A stretch of 64,000 nucleotides of DNA, from contig CALTYZ010000010.1 in NCBI GenBank assembly GCA_943913645.1, positions 21,991 to 85,990 of the forward strand, given 5' to 3'. The notes beneath the pieces were generated by a model that ran no database searches, was not told the DNA's origin, and saw only the letters and a list, made by a program, of their open reading frames with translations. This document shows, piece by piece, positions 38,099-47,667 of this stretch. A program made the position numbers and the translations under genes. This DNA is from an uncultured Corynebacterium sp. GTDB lineage: Bacteria > Actinomycetota > Actinomycetes > Mycobacteriales > Mycobacteriaceae. How positions within the stretch are numbered: position 1 is the stretch's first letter; every line of letters begins with the position of its first letter.

Positions 38099-38189
38099 GC
38101 AGGACACCCCCTCAAGAGACGGACGAAACTGTCAGCCATGCTATTGCACGCCTACACAAGAGCATTGAAGGCGCGCCGAAAGACGACAC

Positions 38190-40028
38190 TTAGCGTTGAT
38201 ACAGTTTGTCGATCTCGTCCTGGAAGCGCTCAAAAACCACGTTGCGCTTGACTTTCATCGTTGGGGTCAGTTCATCGTTGTGTTCTGAAAGATCGCGGTC
38301 GAGGATGCGGAACTTCTTGATCGCCTCGGCGCGTGACACGGTGGCGTTAGCCATGTTGATCGCGTCTTGTACCTCCACGCGCAACGCCGGGTCCTGGGCC
38401 AGGTCAGCGGTTTTGCGGTTGGGCGCGATGTTGCGGTTAGCTTTCCAGCGCTTCAACTCTTCCTCATCGAGCGTGACCAACAGGCCGACGAAGGGTTTGC
38501 CATCGCCGACAACGAGTGCGTTGGAGATCAGCGGGTGCTGGCGGATGATTTCCTCCATCGGCCCCGGTGAGACGTTTTTGCCGCCAGCGGTCACAATGAG
38601 GTCCTTTTTGCGCCCAGTGATGCGTACGTAGCCTTCGTCGTCGACTTCACCAAGATCACCGGTGTTGAACCAGCCGTCATGGAATGCTTCGGCGGTGGCC
38701 TCCGGGTTGTTCCAGTAGCGCCGGAAGACACCTGGGCCTTTGAACTCGATTTCGCCCTCATCGTTGATGCGCACGGTGTAGCCGTTGACGGGCGGGCCGA
38801 CAGTGCCGATTTTCTGCCCGAGTTTGTTGTTCACACAGGCCGCGGCGCATGTTTCGGTCAGCCCGTAGCCCTCATAGACCGGAATGCCCATGCCGCGGAA
38901 GAAGTGGCCTAAGTCCGCGCTCATCGCGGAGCCGCCAGTGATGCCGTACCACACCGACCCACCGATGGCGGCTTTGATTTTGGAGTACACCAGCCGGTCG
39001 TAGACTTTGAGCTTCGCTGTTTGCACGCGCGACGGGCCGTTTTCGGTATCGAGTGCCCGGGAGTATTCAATCGCTGCTTTTTCCGCCTCGAGGAAGACTC
39101 GTTTGCCCACGGCGGAACCGTCGGCGGCTTTGTTGTAGGCGCTTTCGCGCACCTTTTCAAACACGCGCGGCACCCCCATGACCATGTTCGGCCGTGAACG
39201 CTGCAGCTCTGCCGACAGTGTCGGCATGTCCGACCAGTGCGACTGAGTCACCCCCGCAATAGCGCAGGCGATTGCTACCGCCCGCTGCAACACGTGTGCC
39301 AGGGGCAGGAAGGTGACAACGCGGTTTCCTGGGGCGGCGACTTCACCGATCTCGTTGCGGATCAATGCGAAGCATTGGTAGGCCCAGTTGCCGTGGGTGA
39401 GTTCGACACCTTTGGGCCGACCGGTGGTGCCAGAGGTGTAGACGATGGAGCCGAGGTGATCGTGGGTCAGCGCTGCACAGCGGGCGTCGATACGCTGCTG
39501 CTCGACTTCCCTTCCTTCGAACTTGATGGTTTCGATCCCGGCGGAGTTGAACTCGAAGATGCGCTCCAACTGCGACGATGAATCACTAAAGCGTGGTTTT
39601 CCATCTTCACGCAGCAGGAATGGGGTCATCAGTTCGGTGTGTTCACGTGTTTCTGTGAAGGCGATTTTCGCGCCAGAGTCTTCCAGGATCCACTGGATTT
39701 GGTGCAGCGAGCTGGTGGGATAAATCGGCACCGACGCCGCCCCAGCTGCCCAGATAGCGAAGTCTGCCAGCTGCCATTCGTAGCGTGTGCGCGAGAGGAT
39801 GACCACGCGATCCCCCGGCTCAACACCGGATGCGACAAGACCTTTTGCCACCTCGTAGACCTCGTTGAGGAACTCGCCGGCTGTGACATTGACCCACTCG
39901 TAGTTCCACGGGCGCGAAAACAGCACGATATGCGGGTTGGATTCGCACAGTGTGATGAGTTCGCGCAGGCATGTGTCCTGCTGGCGAAGGGTGAACCCGA
40001 GGTCGGTCGTGTGCATTTCAGACGGCAT
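38190..40028 (-). CDS. fadD: Long-chain acyl-CoA synthetase (AMP-forming)
   Basis: A 612-residue ANL-family ligase activating fatty acids via acyl-AMP. Motifs: SIVYTSGTTGRPKGVELTHGN (P-loop), YEGYGLTETCAAA (A5), WFNTGDLGEVDDEGYVRITGRKKDLIVTAGGKN (hinge) and KFRILDRDLSEHNDELTPTMKVKR (C-terminal lysine region). Closest in style to FadD15. It is likely used for phospholipid or mycolate precursors. Divergent from malQ. Confidence 0.92.
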   Translation of the reverse strand: MPSEMHTTDLGFTLRQQDTCLRELITLCESNPHIVLFSRPWNYEWVNVTAGEFLNEVYEVAKGLVASGVEPGDRVVILSRTRYEWQLADFAIWAAGAASVPIYPTSSLHQIQWILEDSGAKIAFTETREHTELMTPFLLREDGKPRFSDSSSQLERIFEFNSAGIETIKFEGREVEQQRIDARCAALTHDHLGSIVYTSGTTGRPKGVELTHGNWAYQCFALIRNEIGEVAAPGNRVVTFLPLAHVLQRAVAIACAIAGVTQSHWSDMPTLSAELQRSRPNMVMGVPRVFEKVRESAYNKAADGSAVGKRVFLEAEKAAIEYSRALDTENGPSRVQTAKLKVYDRLVYSKIKAAIGGSVWYGITGGSAMSADLGHFFRGMGIPVYEGYGLTETCAAACVNNKLGQKIGTVGPPVNGYTVRINDEGEIEFKGPGVFRRYWNNPEATAEAFHDGWFNTGDLGEVDDEGYVRITGRKKDLIVTAGGKNVSPGPMEEIIRQHPLISNALVVGDGKPFVGLLVTLDEEELKRWKANRNIAPNRKTADLAQDPALRVEVQDAINMANATVSRAEAIKKFRILDRDLSEHNDELTPTMKVKRNVVFERFQDEIDKLYQR

Positions 40029-40102
40029 AATCGCCCACCCTACCCCCCGACCTGTGCCTCAGTGCAGGCAAAGTGGTGCATAGTTTGGCACAATGGCCTG
40101 TT

Positions 40103-42247
40103 GTGACGAACGGGGAACTTCTGCTCCAACTCGCCGAAGCCTACGGGTTTGGCACCAGCTACCGCGCATCGAATGGTGTGATCACAGCCCCACCCGAGCG
40201 CTCCTTTCTCAAACTCTTGCGCGCACTGGGCATTGCGCTGAGCGACGATCCCACCGACGAAGAGCTTGCCTTCCACCTTCAGGCGCGCCGCCTGGAGGTA
40301 GCTACTCGCCCGCTGCCCCCCTGTGTTGTGGCCACAGCAGGCCAAGAGCAGCACTTCAATGTGCATGTGCATGACGGCCACCCGGCGCACTGCTGGATCC
40401 GGCTCGAAGATGGCTCCTCGCGCGACGCCTACCAGGACGAAAACTGGGCCCCGCCAGTGACCGCGCAGGACGGCACCGTGTGGGGCGAGGCGACTTTCCA
40501 TGTGCCAGGAGATTTGCCGACCGGCTGGCATGAGCTGCACCTGGAGTCCGATTTCGATCTTGACGGCGCGGGGGCCACCAGCACCTCGTGCACGCTGATT
40601 GTTGTGCCTGCCGCGCTGGAGACAAACCAGCACTACATTCACAACCCGGTGTGGGGTGTGATGGCGCAGCTGTATTCGGTGCGCTCGCAGCGCTCCTGGG
40701 GCATTGGCGATTTTGATGACCTCGGCCGGCTTGCAGAGCTCGTGGCCGCTGAAGGCGCAGATTATTTGTTGATCAACCCGGTGCATGCGGCCCAGCCGGT
40801 GCCGCCGGTGGAGGACTCCCCGTACCTGCCCACTTCACGGCGCTTTGTCAACCCGATTTACATCTCGGTTGAGGCGGTGCCGGAGTTCAGCCAGCTCTGC
40901 GCCAACGCCGCCGCCCGGGCCGAGGTGAACAAGCTCGTCGCACCACTCAAGGCGATGAATCGCAGCCCCGAGCCGCTTGAGCGCGACACCATATTCGCTG
41001 CGAAACTTACGGTGTTGCGCTTGTTGTTCGAGCTTGCGGAGGCGGATGCGCAGCGCACACGTGACTTTGAGCTGTATATCCACGACGAAGGCGAAGGCTT
41101 AGCGGAGTTCGCCGCCTGGTGCGCGCGTGAGGCTGGGAATGAAAAGCTGACCCGGTTCTACATGTGGTTGCAGTTCATCGCCGATGAGCAGCGCCGCATC
41201 GCCCAGGAGAAAGCGCGCGCTGCGGGCATGGAGATCGGGATTATGACCGATCTGGCTGTGGGTATCCACCCGGACGGCGCTGACGCGCACACCTTGCGTG
41301 ATGTGCTTGTCGCCGACGCTTCTGTTGGCGCACCACCAGACCAGTACTCACAGCAAGGCCAGGACTGGTCCCAACCACCGTGGGACCCCCAAGCGCTTGC
41401 GCAAGCCGGTTATGGGCCGTGGCGCGACCTGCTGCGCACCGTGCTTCGTCACTCCGGCGGTGTGCGGGTCGACCACATCCTGGGCTTGTTCCGGCTGTTC
41501 TGGATGCCGCGGATGGACCGCCCGGCCAACGGTGTGTACATGAACTATGACTACCGGGCGATGGTCGGCATCCTCACGCTTGAGGCGCAGCGTGCTGGTG
41601 CGGTCGTCGTTGGTGAGGACCTGGGTACCTTCGAGCCGTGGGTGCAGGAGGTGCTGCGCGACAGCGGCATTTTGGGCACTACCGTGCTGTGGTTTGAGTC
41701 CACCCCGTGGGACAATTCGCCTTTGCCTGCAGCCCAGTACCGTCACTTATCCCTCACAGCGGTGGGCACCCACGACCTGCCGCCGACAGTCGGCTACCTC
41801 AAAGGTGCGCACAACAAACTGCGAGATGATTTGGGGCTGGTCGCCGAGTCACTTGCTGAGCTCAACGCCTCCGACGCGGCCTGGATCAACCAGGTGCTTG
41901 CCCACGTCCAAGCCGAGGGCGCGTTTGCTGGTGGCGCGCTGGCCGAGGTCGATTTCATCAACCACGACTTCAGTGAATTCGGCCACACCGATGAGATCCT
42001 GCTTGGGTTGACCCGTTTTGTTGCCTCCACCCCGTCGGCGATGACGTGCACCAACCTGGTGGACATGGTCGGCGACGAGCGCATCCAAAACCAGCCGGGC
42101 ACCAACTCCGAGCAGTACCCCAACTGGTGCATCCCGCTTTGTGACGCCGCGGGCGAGGTCATTCTTCTTGATGAACTCCACAACGTGGAGCTGTTTCGCC
42201 AGATGGCGGCGGCGTCACGTCGCACGCACTCCCCCCAACCCCGGTAG
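40103..42247 (+). CDS. malQ: 4-alpha-glucanotransferase (amylomaltase, GH77)
   Basis: A 714-residue GH77 enzyme moving glucan chains among maltodextrins. Catalytic sites: GVRVDHILGLFRLFWMP (nucleophile Asp), VVVGEDLGTFEPW (acid/base Glu) and AVGTHDLPPTVGYL (third carboxylate). A 130-residue N-terminal beta-domain is typical of actinobacterial forms. The start is uncertain: GTG 40103 is chosen because the N-terminus then resembles relatives; no ribosome site is evident and a TAGTTT near 40084 could drive a nearly leaderless mRNA. GTG 40073 is the longer alternative. Confidence 0.94.
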   Translation: MTNGELLLQLAEAYGFGTSYRASNGVITAPPERSFLKLLRALGIALSDDPTDEELAFHLQARRLEVATRPLPPCVVATAGQEQHFNVHVHDGHPAHCWIRLEDGSSRDAYQDENWAPPVTAQDGTVWGEATFHVPGDLPTGWHELHLESDFDLDGAGATSTSCTLIVVPAALETNQHYIHNPVWGVMAQLYSVRSQRSWGIGDFDDLGRLAELVAAEGADYLLINPVHAAQPVPPVEDSPYLPTSRRFVNPIYISVEAVPEFSQLCANAAARAEVNKLVAPLKAMNRSPEPLERDTIFAAKLTVLRLLFELAEADAQRTRDFELYIHDEGEGLAEFAAWCAREAGNEKLTRFYMWLQFIADEQRRIAQEKARAAGMEIGIMTDLAVGIHPDGADAHTLRDVLVADASVGAPPDQYSQQGQDWSQPPWDPQALAQAGYGPWRDLLRTVLRHSGGVRVDHILGLFRLFWMPRMDRPANGVYMNYDYRAMVGILTLEAQRAGAVVVGEDLGTFEPWVQEVLRDSGILGTTVLWFESTPWDNSPLPAAQYRHLSLTAVGTHDLPPTVGYLKGAHNKLRDDLGLVAESLAELNASDAAWINQVLAHVQAEGAFAGGALAEVDFINHDFSEFGHTDEILLGLTRFVASTPSAMTCTNLVDMVGDERIQNQPGTNSEQYPNWCIPLCDAAGEVILLDELHNVELFRQMAAASRRTHSPQPR

Positions 42248-42267
42248 CCGCCTACTGGGTACGGCTG

Positions 42268-42288
42268 AACGTGAGGTAACTCACCGTT
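42268..42288 (+). terminator. Hairpin after malQ
   Basis: AACGTGAG-GTAA-CTCAC(C)GTT forms an 8-bp stem with one bulged base, 20 bases after the malQ stop. No T-run follows, so it is a possible weak terminator only. Confidence 0.35.
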
Positions 42289-42396
42289 TGGCGAAGCCCT
42301 AACCAACCTCGCTGCCAGGTTTTACTCTGCTAAAAAGAATGACATAGTAACGTATGGCGAAACGCTAATCTGTTCGCCGAATTGATTGGGGGAACG

Positions 42397-42882
42397 ATGA
42401 ACCAATTCAACTTCCTGCGCGCCGACACCGATCAGGCCGCTGACCTGCTGCACGCGGCCCTGCGAGTGAAACCGGAAGCTGGCCACGAGACACAGATTGA
42501 GTGGAACTTCAACGCGCCGCACCCAGACGAGACCGTCGTGATCCGGCTCAGCGCAATGCGCTGCAGTTTCCGCACACCAGGCGCCCAACACTCCACCGAA
42601 ACCGTCGATATTCAAGACGAATCAGGCTGGGTCATCGTAGATACCGTCGGCGACGACCCGGTCGTGCTGATTACCACCACCTGGTTCGGCGCCCACAGTG
42701 ATACCGGCCCCCAAGAGCTGGTCATTGACGAGACACAGCCCGGCACCTACGAGCTACGCACACGCGGTGACGCCTCCGGCACAGTCACCGTCACCCCCCT
42801 TGAGGCGAAAGCCAACTACGAGCCCGGCTACGGCGAAGAACCAGTTGGGCGCCACGCGCGGGGGGTTACAGCCCGCCAATGA
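42397..42882 (+). CDS. Unrecognised 161-residue protein
   Basis: ATG 42397 has GGGGGAA upstream (42388-42394). The protein is acidic, soluble and beta-rich (TQIEWNFNAPHPDETVVIRLSAMRCSFRTPG; SGWVIVDTVGDDPVVLITTTWFGAHSD), without signal peptide or membrane segment. No family is recognised. It converges on the tiny membrane gene at 42866-43006 with a 17-base overlap of the two ends. Confidence 0.7.
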   Translation: MNQFNFLRADTDQAADLLHAALRVKPEAGHETQIEWNFNAPHPDETVVIRLSAMRCSFRTPGAQHSTETVDIQDESGWVIVDTVGDDPVVLITTTWFGAHSDTGPQELVIDETQPGTYELRTRGDASGTVTVTPLEAKANYEPGYGEEPVGRHARGVTARQ

Positions 42883-43006
42883 TCGCCGCGGCGACCACGA
42901 CCGCGATCAGAATCCACATCACCTGGGTGACGCGCGAACGTGGATACTTGCGCTGCGGTTTCGGTAACTGCTGATCTTGCCGCCGCAGCTCCTCAGGGTT
43001 AGCCAT
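42866..43006 (-). CDS. Small membrane protein (46 residues)
   Basis: MANPEELRRQDQQLPKPQRK is followed by a single transmembrane helix at the C-terminus (VMWILIAVVVAAAIIGGL). The ATG overlaps the last codons of the 57-residue membrane gene upstream, so both are probably translated in series after the M3 peptidase. Function unknown; short tail-anchored proteins of this kind occur near malQ in corynebacteria. Confidence 0.65.
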   Translation of the reverse strand: MANPEELRRQDQQLPKPQRKYPRSRVTQVMWILIAVVVAAAIIGGL

Positions 43007-43172
43007 GGTCCACAACTGTAGCGCTCTCGGCATCGTGCGCACCGGCGCGGCGCGAACCCACTCGGTCAACGACCCACAACCCCACCCACGCCCCGACAGC
43101 CGCCAACGGCAGCGTGATCAGCAGCAAGACAGGCAGCTGCAACCAAGGACTCAAACCCACCAGCCAGCCCAC
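42999..43172 (-). CDS. Small membrane protein (57 residues)
   Basis: A short frame on the minus strand from GTG 43172 to TAA 42999. It reads VGWLVGLSPWLQLPVLLLIT and then LPLAAVGAWVGLWVVDRVG before a polar tail ending TVVDHG, so it is a membrane protein with one or two helices. AGGTG lies about five bases before the GTG and overlaps the peptidase stop codon region; the peptidase TAG is two bases upstream. Its end overlaps the start of the 46-residue gene. Tight packing and membrane-like composition support a real gene; function unknown. Confidence 0.6.
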   Translation of the reverse strand: MGWLVGLSPWLQLPVLLLITLPLAAVGAWVGLWVVDRVGSRRAGAHDAESATVVDHG

Positions 43173-43174
43173 CG

Positions 43175-45166
43175 CTACACCTGCTCACTCGGCAGCGACA
43201 CACCGCTCAGCCCGCGGCGCACCAACAGCGGCCGGGTGTCTTTGCCCCGGCCGCGAAACGCTTCATACGCCTGCGCATAGTCCCGGGTGGCACCACGGGA
43301 TAAGATCGCGTCGCGGAATTTCTGGCCGGTGACCCGGTTGATGCCCTCGGCCTGCACGAGCTCAAACCCGTCCGCATCCAACACTTCCGCCCACAGGTAA
43401 GAGTAGTAGCTAGCGGCATACCCCCCGCCGAACACGTGATTGAACCACCAGGAGCGATAGCGCGGCTCCAGGCCGTCAATGTCAAGGCCGACGTCGTCAA
43501 GCGCCTGCTGCTCAAAGGCCGCAATGTCTGCACCAGCAACACCAGCACTGTGCGCAGAGTCCAGCGAATGCCACGCCAGATCAATCGCCGCAGCAGCCAA
43601 ATACTCCGCGGTGGCAAATCCCTGCCCGAACTGCCGTGCAGCACGCACCGCCGCAAGCAAATCTTCGGAAATGACCTCCCCGGTGTCCACGTGCCGGGCG
43701 TAGTTGCGCACAATTTCAGGCACAAACGCATAGTTCTCGTTGATCTGGGAGGGAAACTCAACCCAGTCCCGCGGCACATTGGTGCCAGATAACGAGGGGT
43801 AGCGAACATTTGACAACAATCCGTGCAAGGCGTGGCCGAACTCGTGAAACACGGTGGTCACTTCATCAATCGTCAACAGCGCAGAACTGACCGACATGAC
43901 GTTGACCACCACCGGCTTCGTGCCGCGCAAATGGGACTGCTCCACAAAGGAGCTCATCCACGCCCCGCCACGTTTAGATTCCCGCGCGTGATAATCCGTC
44001 AACAACAACCCAATGCCGGTGCCGTCAGCTTCTTTGACCTCCCACACGTCCACATCCTCGCGGTAGCCACCCAAATCCTCACGCCGGATAATGTCAAGAC
44101 CGTAGAGCAGATGGGCGGCGTAAAAGGCGCCATCAACCAGCACACGCTCCAGCGAGAAGTACTTGCGCAGCTCCGCCTCATCGATGCTGAGCTCCGCCTC
44201 CGCACGCCGCGCCTGCCAGTAAGGCCAATCGGCAGCGTCAACCTCGTAGCCGGCAAGCTCAGAGGCGAGTTTGCGCTCCGCTTCGGCGTTCGCCGCGGCG
44301 GCGGGGGCAAGATCTGCCACCAACGCGCGCGCTGCTGCGGCAGTACCGGCGGTCTCATCGGCAATCACCACGTCGGCATGGGAGGCAAACCCCAGCAGCG
44401 CGGCGCGCTCCTGGCGCAGACGCACCATCTCGGTGATGATGTCGGAGTTGGTGTGTCTACCGCGGGCACGGGAGGCGTCGAAAAGCTTGCGGCGGGCAGC
44501 AGGGCACTCAAGCTGCGCCTGCAGCGACTGGGTGGTGGGCAACTCAATCGGCACCGTATAGCCACCGGCGCTATCACTGGCATAGGCTGCGACCTGCTCA
44601 TCGCTTAAACCGGCGAGCTCCTCACGGCGAAACTCGACTGCGAGTGCCGCCGTATCGGCAAGCAAATTGCGCCCGAAACGTTCCGACAATTCTGAAAGCT
44701 GCTGGTTGATCTCCTGCAACCGGGTTTTGCCCGCCGCGTCCAACTTCGCACCGCGGCGCTCAAACCGGGTGAGCAGCAGCTCATGCAGACGCCGCGACTC
44801 CTCATCAGCGGGCACGTCCACCTCACGCAGACGCCGGTAAAGCTCTGCGTTTTGGTAGATGGAATCCGTGTGGGCCGACAACGCCGGCACAATCCGATCC
44901 GCGACCTGATCAAACTCTGGGGTGGAATCGGTTGCCTGCAGGTTGAAAAACCACGCCAAAACCCGATCCAGCGCCGCACCGGCGCACTCCAACGCTTCCA
45001 CCGTGTTCTGCCACGTCGGCGTCTCATGACTGAGAATCTCCGAGATCTCGCGTGCGTGTGCACGCAACGCCTGGTCAAAAGCCGGCTCAACGTGCTCGAT
45101 GGTGATCGCAGCGAAATCAGGCAGCCCGTACGGCAGCGCAGCAGGGGCGAGCAAGGGGTTGGCCAT
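43175..45166 (-). CDS. dcp: M3 family peptidase (peptidyl-dipeptidase Dcp-like)
   Basis: A 663-residue zinc metallopeptidase. The site VFHEFGHALHGLLS (HExxH) lies near residues 445-458, with the conserved glutamate about 25 residues later in the VEFPSQINENY region. Members cleave dipeptides or process short peptides in the cytoplasm; there is no signal peptide. ATG 45166. Two small membrane genes follow closely downstream. The dcp symbol is by similarity; oligopeptidase A-type activity is also possible. Confidence 0.9.
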   Translation of the reverse strand: MANPLLAPAALPYGLPDFAAITIEHVEPAFDQALRAHAREISEILSHETPTWQNTVEALECAGAALDRVLAWFFNLQATDSTPEFDQVADRIVPALSAHTDSIYQNAELYRRLREVDVPADEESRRLHELLLTRFERRGAKLDAAGKTRLQEINQQLSELSERFGRNLLADTAALAVEFRREELAGLSDEQVAAYASDSAGGYTVPIELPTTQSLQAQLECPAARRKLFDASRARGRHTNSDIITEMVRLRQERAALLGFASHADVVIADETAGTAAAARALVADLAPAAAANAEAERKLASELAGYEVDAADWPYWQARRAEAELSIDEAELRKYFSLERVLVDGAFYAAHLLYGLDIIRREDLGGYREDVDVWEVKEADGTGIGLLLTDYHARESKRGGAWMSSFVEQSHLRGTKPVVVNVMSVSSALLTIDEVTTVFHEFGHALHGLLSNVRYPSLSGTNVPRDWVEFPSQINENYAFVPEIVRNYARHVDTGEVISEDLLAAVRAARQFGQGFATAEYLAAAAIDLAWHSLDSAHSAGVAGADIAAFEQQALDDVGLDIDGLEPRYRSWWFNHVFGGGYAASYYSYLWAEVLDADGFELVQAEGINRVTGQKFRDAILSRGATRDYAQAYEAFRGRGKDTRPLLVRRGLSGVSLPSEQV

Positions 45167-45206
45167 GCGCCTACTCTATCGCCGCCGCCGCGTTAGGATT
45201 GACTGC

Positions 45207-46448
45207 ATGCCGCACACGGAAGTCACCTGCCCCGCCGGCACCATCATCGGGGTCCAGGACGAGCACGTGCGCCGCTTCCACTCGGTGCCGTACTCACGTA
45301 TTGACGCCCCTTTTGATGATCCGCTGCCCGCCGAGCAGGGGTTGCTTATTGACGCCACCGCCCCCCGCCCCGGCAGCCCCGCCATCTCCATTACCACCCC
45401 GCAGGGCGCGACTGCGCTGGCTGACCTGCCGGTGCTGGTGTGGATTCATGGGGGCCGGTTTGAAACGGGTGATCACACTGAGACCTTGAGCAACCCGGAC
45501 GGGTTCGCCCGTGCTGGGGTGATCCACGTGCGGGTGGGCTACCGGCTGCGATTTCCCGGGCTCATGCCGTTTCACACCGACCCGCCCGCCCACTACCGGG
45601 CAGTCGCCGACTGCCAACAGGCCTTGGCGTGGATCCAGCGCAACATTGAAGCTTTCGGCGGAGACCCCACCAACGTCACCCTCGCCGGGCATTCTGCCGG
45701 CGCGGCGATTGTGCTGTGGCTGATGCGCCGTGACCACTACCGCGGAGAGTTCCGCCGCGCACTGGCCATGTCACCAGCGTTCCCGCGCCGCGACTTCACC
45801 GCGCGGAAGTGGGCGGCGCGCGGCGCGCTCGGCACTGCCTTGACCCGCCAGGGCCTCAACGAGCTGGCAGTGCGCAAACCTGGGGCGATAGACCGCGGCT
45901 ACAGGCGGTTTCGCACCCACTACTTCACCGATGTTGCACTCGGCCCCTACCCGCTTGACGCCACAGAACACGCCGAGGTGCCGCTTGTCATCACCGCCAC
46001 AGACAACGAGTTTTACCGGCCAGGCGCCCCCTATGACCGCATAGGCCTCGGCCCGGTACTCGCCCGGCTGCTCGGCCCACGGATCGGGCTGAATTCACGT
46101 GCTGCTGCCACCTATGTCGCACACGCCAAGCGCACCGACCCGGGCCATGTGGCGGGGCGGTTGCTCAGTGATGCGCTGGGCCGACGCTGGGTCAACCACG
46201 TGGCGGAGACCACCCCTGGACCGGTGTGGCTGGCAGAGTACACCGCTGCGACGCATTCCCAAGAGCTCCACCCGCTGTTCAACGGCGCGTTGACTGAGTG
46301 GCTACTTGGTTTCGTGCGCGACGGCGAGGTCAGGTGGCCCAAGTACCGTCCCGATCGCTGCGCAGCACGCATCAGCCTTGCTGGGCACTGCGAACTCGTC
46401 CACGACCCGCTCGGCTCCGTGCGCGACGCGTTTCGCCAGCCCGACTAA
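45207..46448 (+). CDS. Type B carboxylesterase family protein
   Basis: A 413-residue alpha/beta-hydrolase. The oxyanion region is LPVLVWIHGGRFETGD and the nucleophile elbow VTLAGHSAGAAIV (Ser); FGGDPTNVTL is a hallmark of the carboxylesterase family. It is shorter than the usual ~500 residues and has GHSAG in place of GESAG. No signal peptide, so cytoplasmic. Substrate unknown. ATG 45207 has TAGGAT seven bases upstream. Divergent from the M3 peptidase gene, and convergent with idi. Confidence 0.85.
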   Translation: MPHTEVTCPAGTIIGVQDEHVRRFHSVPYSRIDAPFDDPLPAEQGLLIDATAPRPGSPAISITTPQGATALADLPVLVWIHGGRFETGDHTETLSNPDGFARAGVIHVRVGYRLRFPGLMPFHTDPPAHYRAVADCQQALAWIQRNIEAFGGDPTNVTLAGHSAGAAIVLWLMRRDHYRGEFRRALAMSPAFPRRDFTARKWAARGALGTALTRQGLNELAVRKPGAIDRGYRRFRTHYFTDVALGPYPLDATEHAEVPLVITATDNEFYRPGAPYDRIGLGPVLARLLGPRIGLNSRAAATYVAHAKRTDPGHVAGRLLSDALGRRWVNHVAETTPGPVWLAEYTAATHSQELHPLFNGALTEWLLGFVRDGEVRWPKYRPDRCAARISLAGHCELVHDPLGSVRDAFRQPD

Positions 46449-46469
46449 GGCCCACAAGCACCGCGCGGT

Positions 46470-47009
46470 TTATGCGAGCCGGGCACGCAGCCCCGGCTCA
46501 TTGAGCTCTGCAATCATCCACGGCGAAAACACAAATGGGGTTGCCTCAGCCGCGGTGAGCAGCGCGCCGGGTGTAACCCAGGCGTAGGAGTCAACCTCGT
46601 CCGGGTTTGGGCTCAGTCTCGCCCCTGGTTGCAGGCGAGCGACGTAGACGGGGCAGATCTCATTTTCCACGACCCCCGACGAGTCCGCGGCGCGGTAGCG
46701 AAAGTCCGGCGCGACCACTTCAAGTACCGCCAATTCGGCGGGATCTATCCCCAATTCCGTCGCAGCGCGGCGGGTGATCGCCTCCTCCGGTGCTTCGTCG
46801 GGGGCGGGGTGGCCGCAAAACGAGTTGGTCCATACCCCAGGCCAGGTCAGTTTGCTCAGGGCGCGGCGGGTGAGCAATACGCGGCCGTCGTCATCAAAAA
46901 GCCAGCAGGAAAACGCGAGGTGGAGCGGGGTGGAGTCGGTGTGCACGTCGTGTTTTCGGGCGGTGCCGATGGGTTCACCCGTCTCAGCGAGCAGCACGAC
47001 GAGTTCCAT
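46470..47009 (-). CDS. idi: Isopentenyl-diphosphate delta-isomerase, type 1
   Basis: A 179-residue Nudix-fold isomerase converting IPP to DMAPP. WTNSFCGHP contains the catalytic Cys and first metal His; EEAITRRAATELGI is the Nudix-like box and VVENEICPVY holds the metal-binding glutamates. It supplies precursors for the prenyl carrier made by UppS. Its ATG shares a base with the TAA of the lipoprotein gene upstream (TAATG). Confidence 0.94.
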   Translation of the reverse strand: MELVVLLAETGEPIGTARKHDVHTDSTPLHLAFSCWLFDDDGRVLLTRRALSKLTWPGVWTNSFCGHPAPDEAPEEAITRRAATELGIDPAELAVLEVVAPDFRYRAADSSGVVENEICPVYVARLQPGARLSPNPDEVDSYAWVTPGALLTAAEATPFVFSPWMIAELNEPGLRARLA

Positions 47010-47551
47010 TAGCCGTTCAGGTTTCCTTGGAAGCGAACGTTGCCGATGGTCAGTTGTGCGTCAGCGAGACTGCCAGGGGCAACGTCGAACGGCAATTTCA
47101 CATTCGTGGTGGCGCCTGGGCCAAGCGGCAGGTCAAGTCCGGCGTAATCAATGCCGGCTGCCTCGGCGGTCTTCATCGATGCCGTCGTCATGGCACCGCC
47201 CGACTTGTAGGACAATTCCGGGTCTAAAACATCAGCCGGCATGGGTGCATCCGACTCGTTGGTCACCGCCACAAAGAGCACGGTGCCGCCGCCGGGTGCG
47301 GGCTTGGCGCCTTGCCACTTGTAGGACAGTTCCATTGCTGGGTCTTCCACGCGCTGACCACCGAGCTCTGTGGTGATCATGGGCTGGGTTTCTTCCACTT
47401 TGAATTCTTTTTCGGGGCGCCCAACGGTGCTGGTGGCTTCTACTTCCGACGTGGTTGCTTCAGCCTCCTCCTCGCCTGGGTCCACCGTAGTTGAGCACGC
47501 CGCGAGCGTGAACACGAGCGCGAGTGCTGAGTATTTTATTCGGTGGGTCAT
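47009..47551 (-). CDS. Lipoprotein of unknown function
   Basis: A 180-residue exported lipoprotein: signal [19 protein letters not shown] with Cys19 as the lipidated residue, then an acidic Thr/Glu linker ([18 protein letters not shown]) and a beta-rich domain ([41 protein letters not shown]) resembling the immunoglobulin-like DUF4352 style. Function unknown. Coupled to idi by a one-base overlap; divergent from aecD. Confidence 0.8.
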   Translation of the reverse strand: MTHRIKYSALALVFTLAACSTTVDPGEEEAEATTSEVEATSTVGRPEKEFKVEETQPMITTELGGQRVEDPAMELSYKWQGAKPAPGGGTVLFVAVTNESDAPMPADVLDPELSYKSGGAMTTASMKTAEAAGIDYAGLDLPLGPGATTNVKLPFDVAPGSLADAQLTIGNVRFQGNLNG

Positions 47552-47667
47552 CGTGGATACAGCTCCCAGGTTGTCGACGGTTGAACTTCTCAGACATAGT
47601 ACAGCGCGCTCACGCGCGAAACGGGCTATCCGGCATGAAGCCGATGAGTTCAGTTATTCTCTGCGCC

